Source of the DNA: Malus domestica
Taxonomy: Eukaryota > Streptophyta > Magnoliopsida > Rosales > Rosaceae
Length of the DNA: 64,000 nt
Assembly: GCF_042453785.1 (NCBI RefSeq)
Contig: NC_091666.1
Coordinates: forward strand, 29,036,501 to 29,100,500
Reading direction: 5' to 3'
Shown here: positions 45,488 through 57,614 of the stretch, piece after piece
How the letters are laid out: every line of letters begins with the position of its first letter
Numbering within the stretch: position 1 is the first letter of the stretch
Notes under the pieces: generated by a model
The model's database searches: none
What the model saw: the letters and a program-made list of their open reading frames with translations, nothing else
Told to the model about the DNA's origin: nothing
Program-made: the position numbers and the translations under genes

Positions 45488-47383
45488 TTAGTGCTTGATT
45501 TGAGACAGCATACACCTAACGTCCTTACTGTTAGGCCTCTCTTTCGGGTTATCCAGAGTGCAAAAGCAAGCAATCTTGAGAACCAGGAGCATTTGCTCCT
45601 CATATCCGTTTCCCAACAGTTTCGGGTCGATTGCCTGCCTAGGGTTCTCCGAAGTCATGACATTCCTCATCCACTTAACCAGACTCATCTCATTCGTGTT
45701 TTGGAAAAACTCATCGGATGGAAGCTTTCCCATCACCAGAACCCCCAACACCACCCCGAAACTGTATATATCACACCTGTCTGTGAACTTGAATGTCTGA
45801 TGGTATTCTGGTGCTATATAGCCAACAGTTCCTGCTACATTCGAAGTTGAAATGTGAGTCTGAGCGTCCGGCATTGCTTTTGCAAGCCCGAAATCTGCAA
45901 TCCGAGCTTCCATATCATCATCCAGCAGGACGTTTGCGGGCTTGAGGTCTCTGTGAATGATGTGAGGGGTGTTGTCCATGTGAAGGTATTCAAGCCCTGA
46001 AGCCACTCCGAGAGCAATCTTATGCCGTGTAAGCCAATCCAACTCCCGTGTTCCCGCCGAAACTTGATTCAACATGTCTTGCAAGCTCCCGTTCTTCATG
46101 AACTCATAGACCAGGTAATGACAATCCGGTCGAGACACGTGGGCTAGCAGAGGAATAAGATTCCGGTGCCTAATTTTGCTCACGGTGTTGATCTCCGATC
46201 GGATTTGACGCATCTTCTTGTTCATAAGCTTACTTTCCTCGTCAGCGGTCAGTTCATCGGCATCTTTTGGGGGTTGAACTATCTTCTTTATTGCAATCAT
46301 TTTGCCGTTGCTTCCTGGCAACTCGGCTTTATAAACCTCTCCACATCCACCCCTTCCTATGAGTTCCAAATTAGCCAGGCCATCATCTTTTTCCAGGAAA
46401 GCCAAGTCCTCTTTCCTCTTGATCAGAGAACTGAAAATCGCAGGACCGCCATCTTTGCCGCCACCTTTTACCACGGCCAACAGCAGCTTGAACAGCAGAG
46501 AAAAGATGAATCCGGATATACATCCGGCCAGTGCTCCGGCTAAAAACCCGAGCAGCCACCCTCCTACCTTCCTCTTGTTATTCTTCTTCTTGTGCTTTTT
46601 TGTTGCAGATGGACCCGGAGCAAGAGCGTTAGATGGAGCTTGAGCATTAGCAGAAGCTGTGGAGCTGTGGTTTTTTGTGGTTGAATTCTCAGCCAAAATG
46701 TAACGTTTTGGCACATCGGTTGCTGAAATCTCGACCCCTTTCATCGTTGGCACCGAGCCTTCGAGGAATTCGTTTCCAGCGAAGTTGAAAGACCGAAGAT
46801 TGCGAAAGGAACGAATGGTAGCTGGGATTTTCCCGGAGAAGAAATTGTCAGCAATGGAAAGGCTTTCCAGGTTGGGAAAATGCTTGAGGAAGCTCAAATT
46901 CCCGGACAACTTGTTGGACGAAAGGTCGAGGGTTCGAAGGCGAATGAGGTTAGACAGCGCGGCAGGAACTTCCCCGGAAAACTGGTTGTCTCCGAGGTTG
47001 AGAATCTCAAGCTTCCGGCAGTCAACGATTTGAGATGGGATTTGGTCAACAAGTTTGTTGTGAGCAAGAGAGATCTCTTTGAGCTCGGAGAGCCGCCCTA
47101 TTGCCGGGCTCAGAAAGCCATCGAGGCGGTGTGATTTGAAGACGAGCCGGGTGATTCGGAGGACGTAGGTGTTGTTGTCCGAGAGCCTGCGCTCGCAGAA
47201 GACACCGGGAGTGTTGCACGGAGCTGGTTGACTGATATGGAATTGGAAGCCCAAGGTTTTTTGGATGGTGGTGAGGGCTTGGAGGTCGGACGGGTCGAGA
47301 TTGAGTCTCGCGTTGATGAGGAGGAGGAGGGAGAGGAAGGTGAGGAGGCTGAGCTGGGCGGCGGTGCCGGATAAGGCTGCCAT
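45488..47383 (-). CDS. SOBIR1: SOBIR1-like LRR receptor-like kinase, 631 aa, intronless
   Basis: Minus-strand single ORF of the usual SOBIR1 length. Residues 1-25 are a signal peptide. The ectodomain has a short run of about five LRRs (EISLAHNKLVDQIPSQIVDC, LDLSSNKLSGNLSFLKHFPN). A Lys-rich juxtamembrane stretch (KKHKKKNNKRK) precedes the transmembrane helix at about 274-305, which carries GxxxG-type spacing (GFLAGALAGCISG), the known dimerisation feature of SOBIR1. The kinase has GRGGCGEVY (344-352), the IAIKK lysine, HRDLKPAN (about 477), DFG (about 497) and APEY (about 524), so it should be active. SOBIR1 is a plasma-membrane adaptor that partners receptor-like proteins lacking kinases and, with BAK1, starts pattern-triggered immunity; it also affects organ abscission. 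Start chosen as first Met with a signal peptide. Confidence 0.95.
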   Translation of the reverse strand: MAALSGTAAQLSLLTFLSLLLLINARLNLDPSDLQALTTIQKTLGFQFHISQPAPCNTPGVFCERRLSDNNTYVLRITRLVFKSHRLDGFLSPAIGRLSELKEISLAHNKLVDQIPSQIVDCRKLEILNLGDNQFSGEVPAALSNLIRLRTLDLSSNKLSGNLSFLKHFPNLESLSIADNFFSGKIPATIRSFRNLRSFNFAGNEFLEGSVPTMKGVEISATDVPKRYILAENSTTKNHSSTASANAQAPSNALAPGPSATKKHKKKNNKRKVGGWLLGFLAGALAGCISGFIFSLLFKLLLAVVKGGGKDGGPAIFSSLIKRKEDLAFLEKDDGLANLELIGRGGCGEVYKAELPGSNGKMIAIKKIVQPPKDADELTADEESKLMNKKMRQIRSEINTVSKIRHRNLIPLLAHVSRPDCHYLVYEFMKNGSLQDMLNQVSAGTRELDWLTRHKIALGVASGLEYLHMDNTPHIIHRDLKPANVLLDDDMEARIADFGLAKAMPDAQTHISTSNVAGTVGYIAPEYHQTFKFTDRCDIYSFGVVLGVLVMGKLPSDEFFQNTNEMSLVKWMRNVMTSENPRQAIDPKLLGNGYEEQMLLVLKIACFCTLDNPKERPNSKDVRCMLSQIKH

Positions 47384-47464
47384 TTGTGGCCGGAAATTTC
47401 CGTGTTTTTGGACTTTGAACTAGGACTGGTTCATACTTGTTGGTTGGCTCGGTTATTAGTTTTG

Positions 47465-47474
47465 TATTTTATAG
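47465..47474 (-). promoter_or_regulatory. Probable TATA box of SOBIR1
   Basis: Minus strand CTATAAAATA about 85 bases before the ATG. Assigned by motif and position. Confidence 0.6.
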
Positions 47475-47636
47475 AAGGAGAGTGGAATAATGGACGGAAT
47501 GTGGAGCCCTCATTCGCAGTAGATTCAAATCTCCAATCAGACAAGTTTACTCTGACTAAATAATATCAATTAAATTATCACGTCAATCCCATTTTTAATT
47601 GGTTCTTTTTTGGTTTAACATAATTACAATAAGTGG

Positions 47637-47785
47637 CGGTGCTATTTACATATTTTTTTTTTTATCTCATACACACTTATTTTAATTTTCGATTGTTGGA
47701 TTGAATGAGTTGAAGAATATCAAATGACAGAAATTAACAGTGTGTGTTTGTGGGAGGTAAAAAAGAGCGTTGGATAACACAACTC
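47637..47785. mobile_element. hAT-type MITE, family A, diverged copy 4
   Basis: Left end GGTGCTATTTACATA and right end the inverse of GTTGTGTTATCCAACGC, with the shared interior GATTGAATGAGTTGAAGAAT. The target duplication is no longer clear. Confidence 0.6.
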
Positions 47786-48251
47786 TTTGAGTTTTTTTTA
47801 TTAGCACTCCGTATATTGTTGAATTCACATCATATAAATTTTCCAACATGAATCCTTGCAATCACTAATGCAAAGACTTGCATTCAAAATCGAATTATCT
47901 GATGGCAAATTCGATTCCAAATTAAGTTGCTTATTGTGTGGCTTAACCAAACTTTCTCTTCATTTAGTGTACACTACATCTTTGTTCTAAAAAAGAAAAG
48001 TTTGAATTATCCGGGAATGTTAAATTAGAGGTGATTAGTCTAAGGGAAACATTATTAAGCTCAAATCTATCATCGATGTCTGTAATTTGGATTCACCGCC
48101 TGCTTGTGCAATATTAAATATATAATACATATAGGGAATTATTATTAGCACTCAAAAAATCTCATTCTACACTCCAAACTTTCTATATTAGGAAAGAAAA
48201 ATACACTTGTGAGGAGTGTAAAATGAAATTTTTGAAGTGCCAGTAACACTT

Positions 48252-48254
<3 letters not shown>

Positions 48255-48293
<39 letters not shown>
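48255..48293. repeat. (AT)n microsatellite
   Basis: A pure TA dinucleotide run of about 19 units. Confidence 0.95.
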
Positions 48294-48299
<6 letters not shown>

Positions 48300-48989
48300 T
48301 TGATCGTGGTGAAGAAGATGAGTTTAATGTGGGGTTTAAGTGGTGATTGTGGAGTGTGTGTAGAAAGTGTGGTGGGTGAGGGTAATAGTGGAATGCATGT
48401 GGCGTGTGTTAAGATAATTATAATTTAAAAAGTAAATACGGAGAGTATTAAGTGGAGTGTAGTTAACAAAATGTAAGGTGTTAATAAAACAACTTGTTAA
48501 TTGTCAGACTAATTCGTCAATGACTCATCTTTCAATCCACCCATAATAATAAAAGAGTTAAATGTATGTTCGAACGTGAGTGTAGTTATATTACTTAGAA
48601 CGGATGTGCTTTCTTTATGTATTTAAATTTAAAGTACGCCAACCGTAATTTAGATTGTAGTTTGAATTGTAATATGCTTCAAATCCAAAAAATTTGTTCA
48701 AGTTTTGAATTCGGTCTATGTGTTTGTGCACATATGAGGAGAAGAAGCTGGGAATAGTTTGGTGTTTCTTCCATCGATCTTCCCCATTTATGTTGTTTTT
48801 CAATCGATTATGGTTTCAAATGTCATCTATTGCGAAAACATCTTTCTCTAAGTAGAAATGTGAAATACGCTCCTATAATTCAGAGGAATGTACAATTTTT
48901 AAATATGTGTGGTTTATGTTCACACGTTTGAATAGACGAACGTCAAATTACATTAGTAAGATTAAGATTGTTAACACGATAAAACATAT

Positions 48990-49484
48990 CCAGTGTTCTA
49001 CAAGTCTTTGCCTAAAGCCGCATAGGCGCTAGGCGGCTGATCACCGCTACGATTAATCCTCAAGCGTTTAAAAAATAAGAAATGGCGCTTAGACCTACTT
49101 AGGCGCCTATACCTGCCTAGGCATCTGCCTAGGTCAGACTCTTGCTTAGATAGAAAATAGAAAACTTCGATTTTGCTTTTATTCAATAAATTGTTAGAAA
49201 CTTGTTGGATACTTAGATGAACACTCATTATATGTTTGTTCCCAGATTTTCAATATATTCTAGTACTTTATAATTTATATGTCATTGTAATTTGCATTTA
49301 TACATTCTAAGACAATTATATATTTATTTAAGTATAAGTAGACATTTAGTAATAATAAAAGTAATTAAAACACAATTATCACCTAGGCCCCACCTTAGGT
49401 CCCGTCTAGACCATGCATAGGCACTGGCCAGGCACTAAAATCCTGCCCGTCATCGATTAGCGCCTAACACATTTTAAAACCTCG
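48990..49484. mobile_element. Family E hAT-like element, inverted diverged copy
   Basis: It starts CAGTGTTCTACAAGTC and ends ATTTTAAAACCTCG, the two termini seen at 4850-5314 in opposite order. Subterminal GGCGCTAGGCGG and GCCTAGGCATCTGCCTAGG words are shared. The interior GTTTGTTCCCAGATTTTCAA matches the 5.05 kb region in reverse. The target duplication is eroded. Confidence 0.7.
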
Positions 49485-50727
49485 CATATATTTGAAATGG
49501 GTAACAAAGGTCACCATTGTATTGGAACCCCATTATACACGCCAATAGACTGCCAAATGGACTGCATATGGTCAAGCACTCAATATTTCGTAATTTCATT
49601 ACCCGTTCCTAGGGTTATATAATTTTCTTGACTTGGAAGTTTCCAAGTCCACCCCACTCAAATCTCCATCGGTCAAGTCAACAGAGGGGGCAAGGCAAAG
49701 TCTTTGCGACGTTTCTGGCCGTTAGATCGAAGATTCTTTTAAAAGGTTTCTTTCAAATAATTACTTTGACATTGACTTTAGAGATATTACGAATTAAAAG
49801 ATTTTTGCGTTGAGAGATTTTTTGGTATATTGGAAACACAGCTTAATATTCTAAATGTAATAATACAATTGGTTAGAAATAAAAAAAAAATAATTTACAA
49901 CCAATTATATTATAACACTTAATGTATCAGATCGTGTTGCAAACAGACGTTGCTAAAGGCCAACGGGCCACCATCCCCTCCAAAGTCTCCCACGGGGCCA
50001 CTCCTCCAGTCCCAGTCAACACTCTTCTCCTCTTAATTTCCAGGAAATTATTTGCTTATTGTTTTGTCCTCTTATATTATCTGCAAGTTGGAGCCGAAAT
50101 AAAATGAAGAAGAAACGAGGGAAGAAATAATGTTAGGTTTTCTTGATTGGAAATGAATAACGCGTGGATGAGCACCAGACCGTGTTTTGTATGTAAAAAC
50201 AAATAAATCATTACTTGTGAGCCGCAAAACATTAAAAAAAATGCTTTTTAATTATATTTATCCACACTAGGGTTACTACTCAACCGGTTTGAAAATAGTA
50301 ATGATCCTTGCCAAAATCAAAACAAGAAACTTAAGTATTTTTTGGTTTCGGTATTTTTGGGTACTGGCATTTTTTGGTATGGTAATTTACGTTAACTTTG
50401 GTTTTTCATATATTTCGGTTTATTTTCGGTTTTTTTTTTTTTTTTGAAGATTGTTTTCATATATTTTACATTTTTTCCTTCCAAGTCCAGTATTTCACAC
50501 TTCTCATTTTATTTGGAGAATACAAGCAATTCTAACATGCTAAACAATGTAATTAGAAGCTCATTTATTTGAGTAAAAAAAAGAATCAATATGTAAAAAT
50601 TGAACCAATTGATTGAACACATACCAACTATAAAGCTAATTAGTGCTCTAGCTAGAAATTTAGAGATGTGGGTGGGGGTGCAACAACGACAGCATGGGAG
50701 ATAGAAAGAGGTTTAAAGAGAGGCCAG

Positions 50728-50891
50728 ATAGTACTACGGTCTAGTGGTATTCATTTTCATTTGTAAGTGAGAGGTTTTAGATTCGATTCTCACCAAAAAT
50801 GAATTTAAACCACATTATTGCTAGCCCATTAGGAGGCTAAGCCCCCCTCCCCTTTAGTGTCGATAATATTGTTTGTTAAAAAAAAAAAAGA
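50728..50891 (+). mobile_element. tRNA-type SINE, well preserved
   Basis: AGTACTACGGTCTAGTGGTA carries box A, and GAGAGGTTTTAGATTCGATTC carries box B. The body contains AAACCACATTATTGCTAGCC, and the element closes with GTTTGTTAAAAAAA. AGATA before the head and after the tail may be the target duplication. It matches 10667-10838 along its whole length. Confidence 0.85.
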
Positions 50892-51001
50892 TAAGGGGCT
50901 TTGCCCAATGGAGATGACATATTGATTAGTGTTTTACTTTTTATTTTTATTTAAGTGATTTAGTTTGGTGTAGAAAGAAGTTTGGTTGAGTTGGTTTTGA
51001 T

Positions 51002-51511
51002 CAAGGTTTAAAATATCGATATTATCCCAATATTTTTATTGAAATTTCCGTGTTTTTGGACTACCGATATTTCTGATATCATCGATATTTTAGACATTGA
51101 TAGGAACTCTATGTGGTACTAAGTCACTCATGTATCTTACCATGCAATGTATAAAGTGTAAAATATTGTACTAATTCATTATATAAATGATTATGGTGTG
51201 TTTAAACTTCTTTCATTAATTACTACATATTTTCTACACTCACAATGTTTGCCAGCTCATTATATAATCAACTTAAATAAGTTAAATCCATCATGCAATG
51301 CATTTCCTTCCAATTTTTTGTGATAAACTAATATATAATTGACTAAATAAACATCCTGCAAAGTTTTAATAAAAATTTCCAAGTTTTTCTTACAATTTCC
51401 GTGGTTTTTATTCAATTTTTATCGATATCGATAATATCCCGATATTTCCATCGAAATTTCCGTGTTTTTGGACTACCGATATTTCCGATATTATCGATAT
51501 TTTATACCTTG
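51002..51511. mobile_element. hAT-like element with ATCGATAT subterminal repeats, 510 bp
   Basis: The left end CAAGGTTTAAAATATCGATA and the right end, the inverse of CAAGGTATAAAATATCGATA, are near-perfect inverted repeats. A perfect 8-bp duplication GTTTTGAT lies at 50994-51001 and 51512-51519. The subterminal blocks GAAATTTCCGTGTTTTTGG and CTACCGATATTTC occur near both ends in direct orientation. Non-coding. Diverged relatives are at 12.0-12.36 and 61.93-62.27 kb. Confidence 0.88.
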
Positions 51512-51954
51512 GTTTTGATAAATAAGGGCAGTTTCAGAAATAATGTTGGATGTAAAAGAGATAATGATAGATAAATAAAATACAATGCAAGTCTAAAAGT
51601 AAGTTGGCTGTAAAGATACAAAATATGAGTTTGAATAAAATTTCTCATATTTATATAGCCGTATTGTTGCTGAATGTTATAGTAACTTATATTTCTGTCC
51701 TTGATAATTTAATAGGCTTTTCCGTTAAAAAATGCCTTGAGATTGACATAACTCTTCACTTTGGTCATTGAGATTAAAAATTGATACAAGTGGTTTCTAA
51801 GTTTGTCTACTGTAAATCATTTTGATCTTTTCGTGAAAAATTTGTCAACATTATCGTTACATTGTTAAATAAACGACCACGTGAGCATTTTTTAAGAACA
51901 TTTTCATCAAAACCAGCCCCCTCACTTGTTTTTTTTTTCTTCACAATTTTCTCT

Positions 51955-52082
51955 CTGTACTCTTTATATTTAATTTTAAATAAATAATTTAAAATAATTT
52001 TTAATCATACAATGTACGATGAATAGACACGATTAATTGATCATTTGAATCCCCACAAATAGAATCTGGATAGGATCCTATT
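51955..52082. mobile_element. Half copy of family D MITE
   Basis: Only one arm is present: ACAATGTACGATGAATAGAC, ACGATTAATTGATC and CCCCACAAATAGAATC, matching the right arm at 5330-5438. Confidence 0.55.
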
Positions 52083-53384
52083 TTTGTCTCATCAATTTGT
52101 TCTTGTAAGTGTTGAAAAAAAAATGATAATAGGTTACAGTTAGTCACCCTATAAATGCAAACCAACCACTACAATACCATTTACCAAGTCAAAATGTAAA
52201 CCAAGGCAACCTTTAATACAACAAATTAACAAAAACCCTACACCTTAAGACAAATTGATGAGAGAGATGAGGACTGACTGACTAAGGTAAAAAACAGGAT
52301 AGAGAGATGAGAGGGAAAAAAAGGCTATAAGGCAAGTGGATGGGTCGATTTTGACGAAAATACCCTTTAAAAACTGGTCATGTGGTCGCTCACGTGATTT
52401 TTTAATGATGGTGTTGACAAATTTTTTACGGAATGATCAAAATGATTTACGGTGGATAACGCCAGAGACCACTTCTCAAAAATCAAAGTGAAGAGTTATG
52501 TCGATATCAAAGATAATTTTGGTTTAAAAACCTAATTTAATATGCCTTTACAAGTAGAGCAAAACGAATGGACAAAGAGCACTACTTAGCTGTTGCAAAT
52601 TCAACAGCAGCTGCTTCAACCTGAACACAAAATAATTGAAATTATAAATACAAATTAGACACAAGTAAAAGCAAAAAGGGTTAAACAAATAAACCTTAAA
52701 AACGCTTAAACAGACGTTCACCCTCGACTAATTAAGTGCAGTCCAACTTTTGTGCCTAGTCGGCTGATTGTCTTTTTCTAAAGAAAGAAACTTTACATAT
52801 ACGCGTTTGTATTCTTATTCAGATTGTTTAACATAATTTAATTTCAGTCAGTTCTATAATTATGTTTCTTTTTTAATTATATTAAAATTCGACCAAGCGC
52901 CCGGATTTTGATGGAACGGGAAATAGATTTCTGATCTAGATTTCGTCCAAACAAACGTGGCTCATCATTGACTGAGAGTATCTTCAATGGAGACCTTAAA
53001 AGAGTCCTCACCACCGTATAAACCTCCTATTAAGGGCAAAAAACTTCCAATGAGTCCGAAAAGAAGTCACTGAAGTATAGGATAGTATAAAGACTTGTCG
53101 GAATTCATATAAAAATCCTCAAAACGTAAGGATGTGGATCGGGACTCTAAATGGTGGTAAGTTTGAAAATTTGGAAAAATTGGATGGGCTTCAACCCACG
53201 TGAATGCTAAAGCAGCAAAACACAACGTCAGTGCGGCCCTACAATGCACTTGCTATCTACGTTATTTTCTTGCTCTGTCAAATCAACAGCTTGGGTTGTT
53301 TCATACAATTTTCTTTGCCTTATTGTTGGAGATCCAACATTTACTTTTCAAACTTCCAATTTTTTTTTTTAGGAAAAGTAATGA

Positions 53385-53525
53385 AAAGAGTTTGAAAACT
53401 TTGAGTTTTAACGATAAAGACAAAATAAATGGTAAAGTGAATAGTACCAGAGTTGATTTTTTGGTGTAAAAATGTGGTTTTTTGATAAAGTGAACAGTAC
53501 CCGAAGCTTTTCGTTAAAGTTCCTT
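53385..53525. mobile_element. Small MITE, family C
   Basis: Inverted ends TTTGAGTTTTAACGATAAAG and the inverse of GAACTTTAACGAAAAGC, with GTGAATAGTACC and AAAAATGTGGTTTTTT inside, as in the 6.5 and 16.2 kb copies. Confidence 0.65.
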
Positions 53526-53993
53526 TTTTTTTTTCACATTTGTTTAGGATTCTACTATAAGGACTCCTTCATTGAAGCAAATATTTTTTAAGGACCCATA
53601 TATTCTTGTTGAGTCCCTAAAATGTCTTCAACAATGGTGGTAAAGACTATCTTAGGGTCTCCCATTATGCTACGAGCTAAATCTAAAGGTTGGCACCTTA
53701 AAAAAATTATAGAGAATTAGATATCAGAGACAGAGTAATTTAAGCACTGAAAAATCATTCAAGCAACATTTTCAACATTTAATTAGGGTTTATAGCAAAA
53801 CCCAATTAGCAAAAGACTCAGCAGCAAAGGACTAGGTGCTTATGGAGTCCTAGCAATTTTCACAACTTCACACTAGCAAATTTATTTTTAATGCACACTA
53901 AAACATCTAGCTCTCTCATGAAAGAGCCATAATTAACGTAATAAAACATGATTAACAACAGCATTATCATGCATAAGTTTAACTAAGCATGCC

Positions 53994-56938
53994 TCAGTCG
54001 AGACAGCAGCGGAACATGAAGAACTTCTCCATCTCGAGGCCGCACTCAGCGCACGCTATTCTGTCCGGTATGTCAGGACCGAACCCTGGGATGACCAAAC
54101 GAGTGCAGTGCTGTGGCGTGTGACGGCGTCCGAGTTCATCTTGAAGTGTGGGGACGAAGCCATTTTCCGCAGCTGCGGCTTTCCATGCATCAAAGTCATC
54201 CAAAGTGAGTAGAGTGAGGTGTCCATTGGCCCTAGCCCTCTCATTCGAGCCTCTCCACACCATAACCCAACCTTGGTCACTTCCGTCGTAGCTAAGCAAT
54301 GTCATAACCTCCTTCAGTATGTTATCACTCTCTAGAGTCTTGTGGTGTTTCGCCTTTGAGCACCGCATGCTGTCCATTCGGGACCAGAAGAACCAGGTTG
54401 ACGTGTATTCAGGCCAGCATCGACTGAGGTTCTCTGTTTCAATGGTCTTGTTCACTTTCCTTATCCTCTCCTTGGTTGCGGTGCTTCTTCCTACGTAAAC
54501 CAAGTCCAAGGAGATGCCAGCAAGTTTTGCCACATTTTTCGCTTTGTTTGTGAACTTTCGAATCCAATCCAAGTCATCGCTTCCATACAAGCATACGAAT
54601 GTCCCCTTTTCTATCTGACAAAGCAAAGCAAGTCCATGTTAGTTTTAAATCCCTTCAAAATGTTGGATTAATGAGTAGATATTTTTGAGTATGTGAGGAT
54701 ATTATATTGTAACACTGTCTAACATAAAGACGTTAACTTGTCGGACAATCTAACATGTTATGTTGTCAGATGATCAATGTGAATAATGGAATATATGAAT
54801 TCTTGTTGTAGTATTAACAAGAAAATCTTGTGATAGGGAAGTACTTACCCCTTCTAGTATGCTTTGATCAATGCCGTCGGCAACGAGCTCGAGCCTCCAG
54901 CTCTCTGCATTCCACAGCTGTTGCTCTTTCTCATCAGTGAAAGGGAAGGCCACATTGCCCCAAATCCACAGCATGTGGATGGCATTCAGAGAGGACACCC
55001 TCCCTTGTGGATCCAATGCCACTACGATCATCTTCTTGTCAAATTGCCAATCATTTCTGATAAACTTTACAACCGGGGGTTCGATGATTTTAGGGTCGTA
55101 AACTGTGTACCACTGCATCCTTGACTTCAAGTCCTCGAATCTCAAGTGCTTCGCTTCATCCCAAACATTCGTGTCCACCATGGGGATCCAAACAAACTCG
55201 TACTCAACTTCCGGCCTTTTCTGCTTATCTTTGTAGATGTGATCGAGGATTAAAATATCTTCGTTGCTCAGACTAAGATCTGTAATTAGCAGCAACACAT
55301 GCCTTCTCCTCAACACTTCAAGACCAGACTGTTTTTGCCAAGGGAATGATTTATGTATAAATTTGACAGTTTGGTTGGTTGGTTGAAATGTAAGATTGGG
55401 AATACAAGTTATAAGTACACATTTACCCTCGACTTGGTTGTGCCGATTTGGAGAGGTTGAATATCATCCCTGTGTGATATCAGTGCACGTAAATTCCTCA
55501 GGTTATCAAGGTGGAGGCTTTGGAAGAGCCGTCTCAGAGTCTCATATTCTTCATCATATCTCTTCGCCACTGGATCCAACAGTAAATTTTGTTCAGTATT
55601 TTGTTACATTAAGTTGCAAGAGATACATGTCAACAGTTATAGAGGTGAAAATTCAAGAACCTACCAATGTGTTGGCGACAATTTTCAAGTTCGTTCGTGA
55701 GGTGATCGTGTATGTTGTTCAGCTTATGAGCCAAGCTTGACAGTTCCCATACCTCTGTGGTTGATGCAACGTACCTACAAAGGAGTGGAAAAGGAGCTGC
55801 AATTAGCTTAGGCATAGCTCGAAATGGATGCGATGATATATGTTACCGAATGGCTTACTCGAGCCTACTGCCAGTAAGGATGGCAATATGGGAGGCACTA
55901 GCCAGAATGCCTCGAATGACCCAATACGCAGCAGCAGGAATATGCGCCAAGGCAATTGACAGCGGAGGTTTGTCTTCTGAAACGTACTGAGACTGCATAT
56001 TGACCATCTCACTGTACTCAACAATGCGCTTGGTGACATTGAGAATCGCCTTGTTGAGGTTGTTGATTGCCTCAAGTTGAGGTTTTACCGAGTCAGCATG
56101 CTCTACAATGTCCGAGAGTTGCTTCAGGGTGGCCAGGGACTTGGCTAATGAATCGGTAGTGCAAAGCTGAACCACCAGCCAGAACTCTCCATAGTACACA
56201 GAATATGCAGCTAGGGTTATCGCCACTTTTGCTTCCCATGGGTAACTCGAAAGGGTCCTGAGTAACTCGATTGCACTCGTGTGCGCATCAGCGCCGCCTG
56301 AGCATTGGCAAGTTATCTGCCATTACATGGATACACCGCGCTTACAGATTTGTATATTGCATAAAAAATGTAATAGAAACAAATAATTTAATATATCGAC
56401 ATCAAATCTAACTGTACTCGAAATAATATGATTTTCGTTACGTAAAAAGTTCTTAGCTTTAGCAAAAAAGAATCTATGCTTAAGGATAACCTCGCAGTAG
56501 ATCTTTTGTATGAGATAAGACAATCCATGGAACAAGACATCCACACTTGACAATGGGGTCCTGTCCTCGACAGTATCCAAGTGTTCTGGAGTACCCTGCA
56601 CCACAAGCAAAGCAATTTCGTGACCGAAACAAACAGAACTATTGCAGTATATGAAGTGTTTTCAAGCAACTAGGGAAAAATTAGCACAAAATAAAGAGAA
56701 AGGGGGAAGGGAATACAAGTAAACCGCCAGCATGGCCATGAGGGGTGCGATGAAATATTTCCTCGATGACTTGGAGAATTTGGTTGACATCGACGCTGTG
56801 ACTGTCGAATCTTCCCGGAGTATGAGTGTCCCGGATTTGCCTCACCAATGCACTATCATCAGATTGTGGTGCGGATGATGTTCTTTTATCCCTCCGAATC
56901 TGCTTCGCAGCTGCCGGCAGATGTTGTTGGCTTGCCAT
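53994..56938 (-). CDS. Sieve element occlusion (SEO/SEOR) protein, 712 aa, seven exons
   Basis: Minus-strand exons are 56938-56717, 56595-56491, 56316-55859, 55774-55665, 55569-55427, 55328-54849 and 54614-53994; all joints are in phase, total 713 codons with stop, normal for the family. SEO proteins are phloem P-proteins that form filaments in sieve elements and plug sieve plates after wounding. Exons 1-4 encode the SEO N-terminal domain (VDVNQILQVIEEIFHR; WEAKVAITLAAYSVYYGEFW; YVASTTEVWELSSLAHKLNN). Exon 6 holds the thioredoxin-like middle part (VLRRRHVLLLITDLSLSNED; YEFVWIPMVDTNVWDE). Exon 7 ends with the diagnostic RIACAECGLEMEKFFMFRCC motif. The donor of exon 1 (CTT before GTATTC) is the least certain junction. 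It is most like SEO-B (SEOR1) proteins. Confidence 0.94.
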
Positions 56939-57020
56939 TTTTCGGAGCTGCGAATTAAAATGCCTAAAGGAGAGTGGAAAACTTTGGGTTTGAGTGGTTT
57001 TACAGTTTCAGAAACTAAGC

Positions 57021-57030
57021 CTTTATATAA
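57021..57030 (-). promoter_or_regulatory. Probable TATA box of the SEO gene
   Basis: Minus strand TTATATAAAG about 85 bases upstream of the ATG. Confidence 0.65.
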
Positions 57031-57614
57031 CAACAAGAAGATGGAATAAAAGGTAAAGCCTTAGGGACATGTACCTTGCTTGCAATGAGAGTCTAATTAA
57101 AGTAAAAGCCAGGCATGTACTTGATAAGGACATAAGTTTTTTGTTGGTGGTTAATCCGCTGCATTATCTTTGATTTGAGGTTTCTGTCGAAAAGTAAATT
57201 TGGAAGTAGAGCTAATATGCGTGGACGATTGTCACTCATTAATATGTACGAGTCTCATGTGTTAGAAGCGTCGTGCAGACTCCAATACGCTAAATATGTA
57301 CATGAATATGATATTTTAAAAGAGATAAGAGGTGAATCATGTCAAGCACTCCAAGGGGGAAAAATCTAAATTTACACCAAATACACATGAATATGAATAA
57401 TTGTCGGTCCTTATTAATATAGTAAGAACGTCGCGAAGACTCCAATCTCAAAACATTTCTTGTAAATAGAGGCCACGTCAACGTGTGCATACCTTGTCAT
57501 TTGAGTTAACTTAATCTCCAAATCTTTTGGGCCATTGATTCCTAAGCAAGAACCATAAACAAGATTTAAAATTTGGATAATCAAACTTTTGCCAAGACAA
57601 TAGCATTCTTTATT

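Larger units (their letters stand above)
47520..53990. other. 6.5 kb repeat-rich intergenic region between SOBIR1 and the SEO gene
   Basis: No gene is supported. It contains, in order, a family A MITE, a long (AT)n tract, a family E element, a SINE, a bounded 510-bp hAT-like element, a half copy of family D, and a family C MITE with a neighbouring 'TATCTTCAATGGAG' repeat. Short ORFs here are chance frames. Confidence 0.6.

Noticed and set aside
45455..47134. Plus-strand ORFs across the SOBIR1 locus
   Set aside because: Shadows of the long minus-strand kinase ORF.
52582..52625. Possible terminal exon on the minus strand (acceptor TTTTGTGTTCAG, then VEAAAVEFATAK and stop)
   Set aside because: No upstream exon with matching phase or family could be found in the repeat-rich flank; an isolated 12-codon piece is not enough for a gene call.
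54864..55124. Plus-strand ORFs within the SEO gene
   Set aside because: Antisense of SEO exon 6; the seven in-phase exons on the minus strand explain the sequence.
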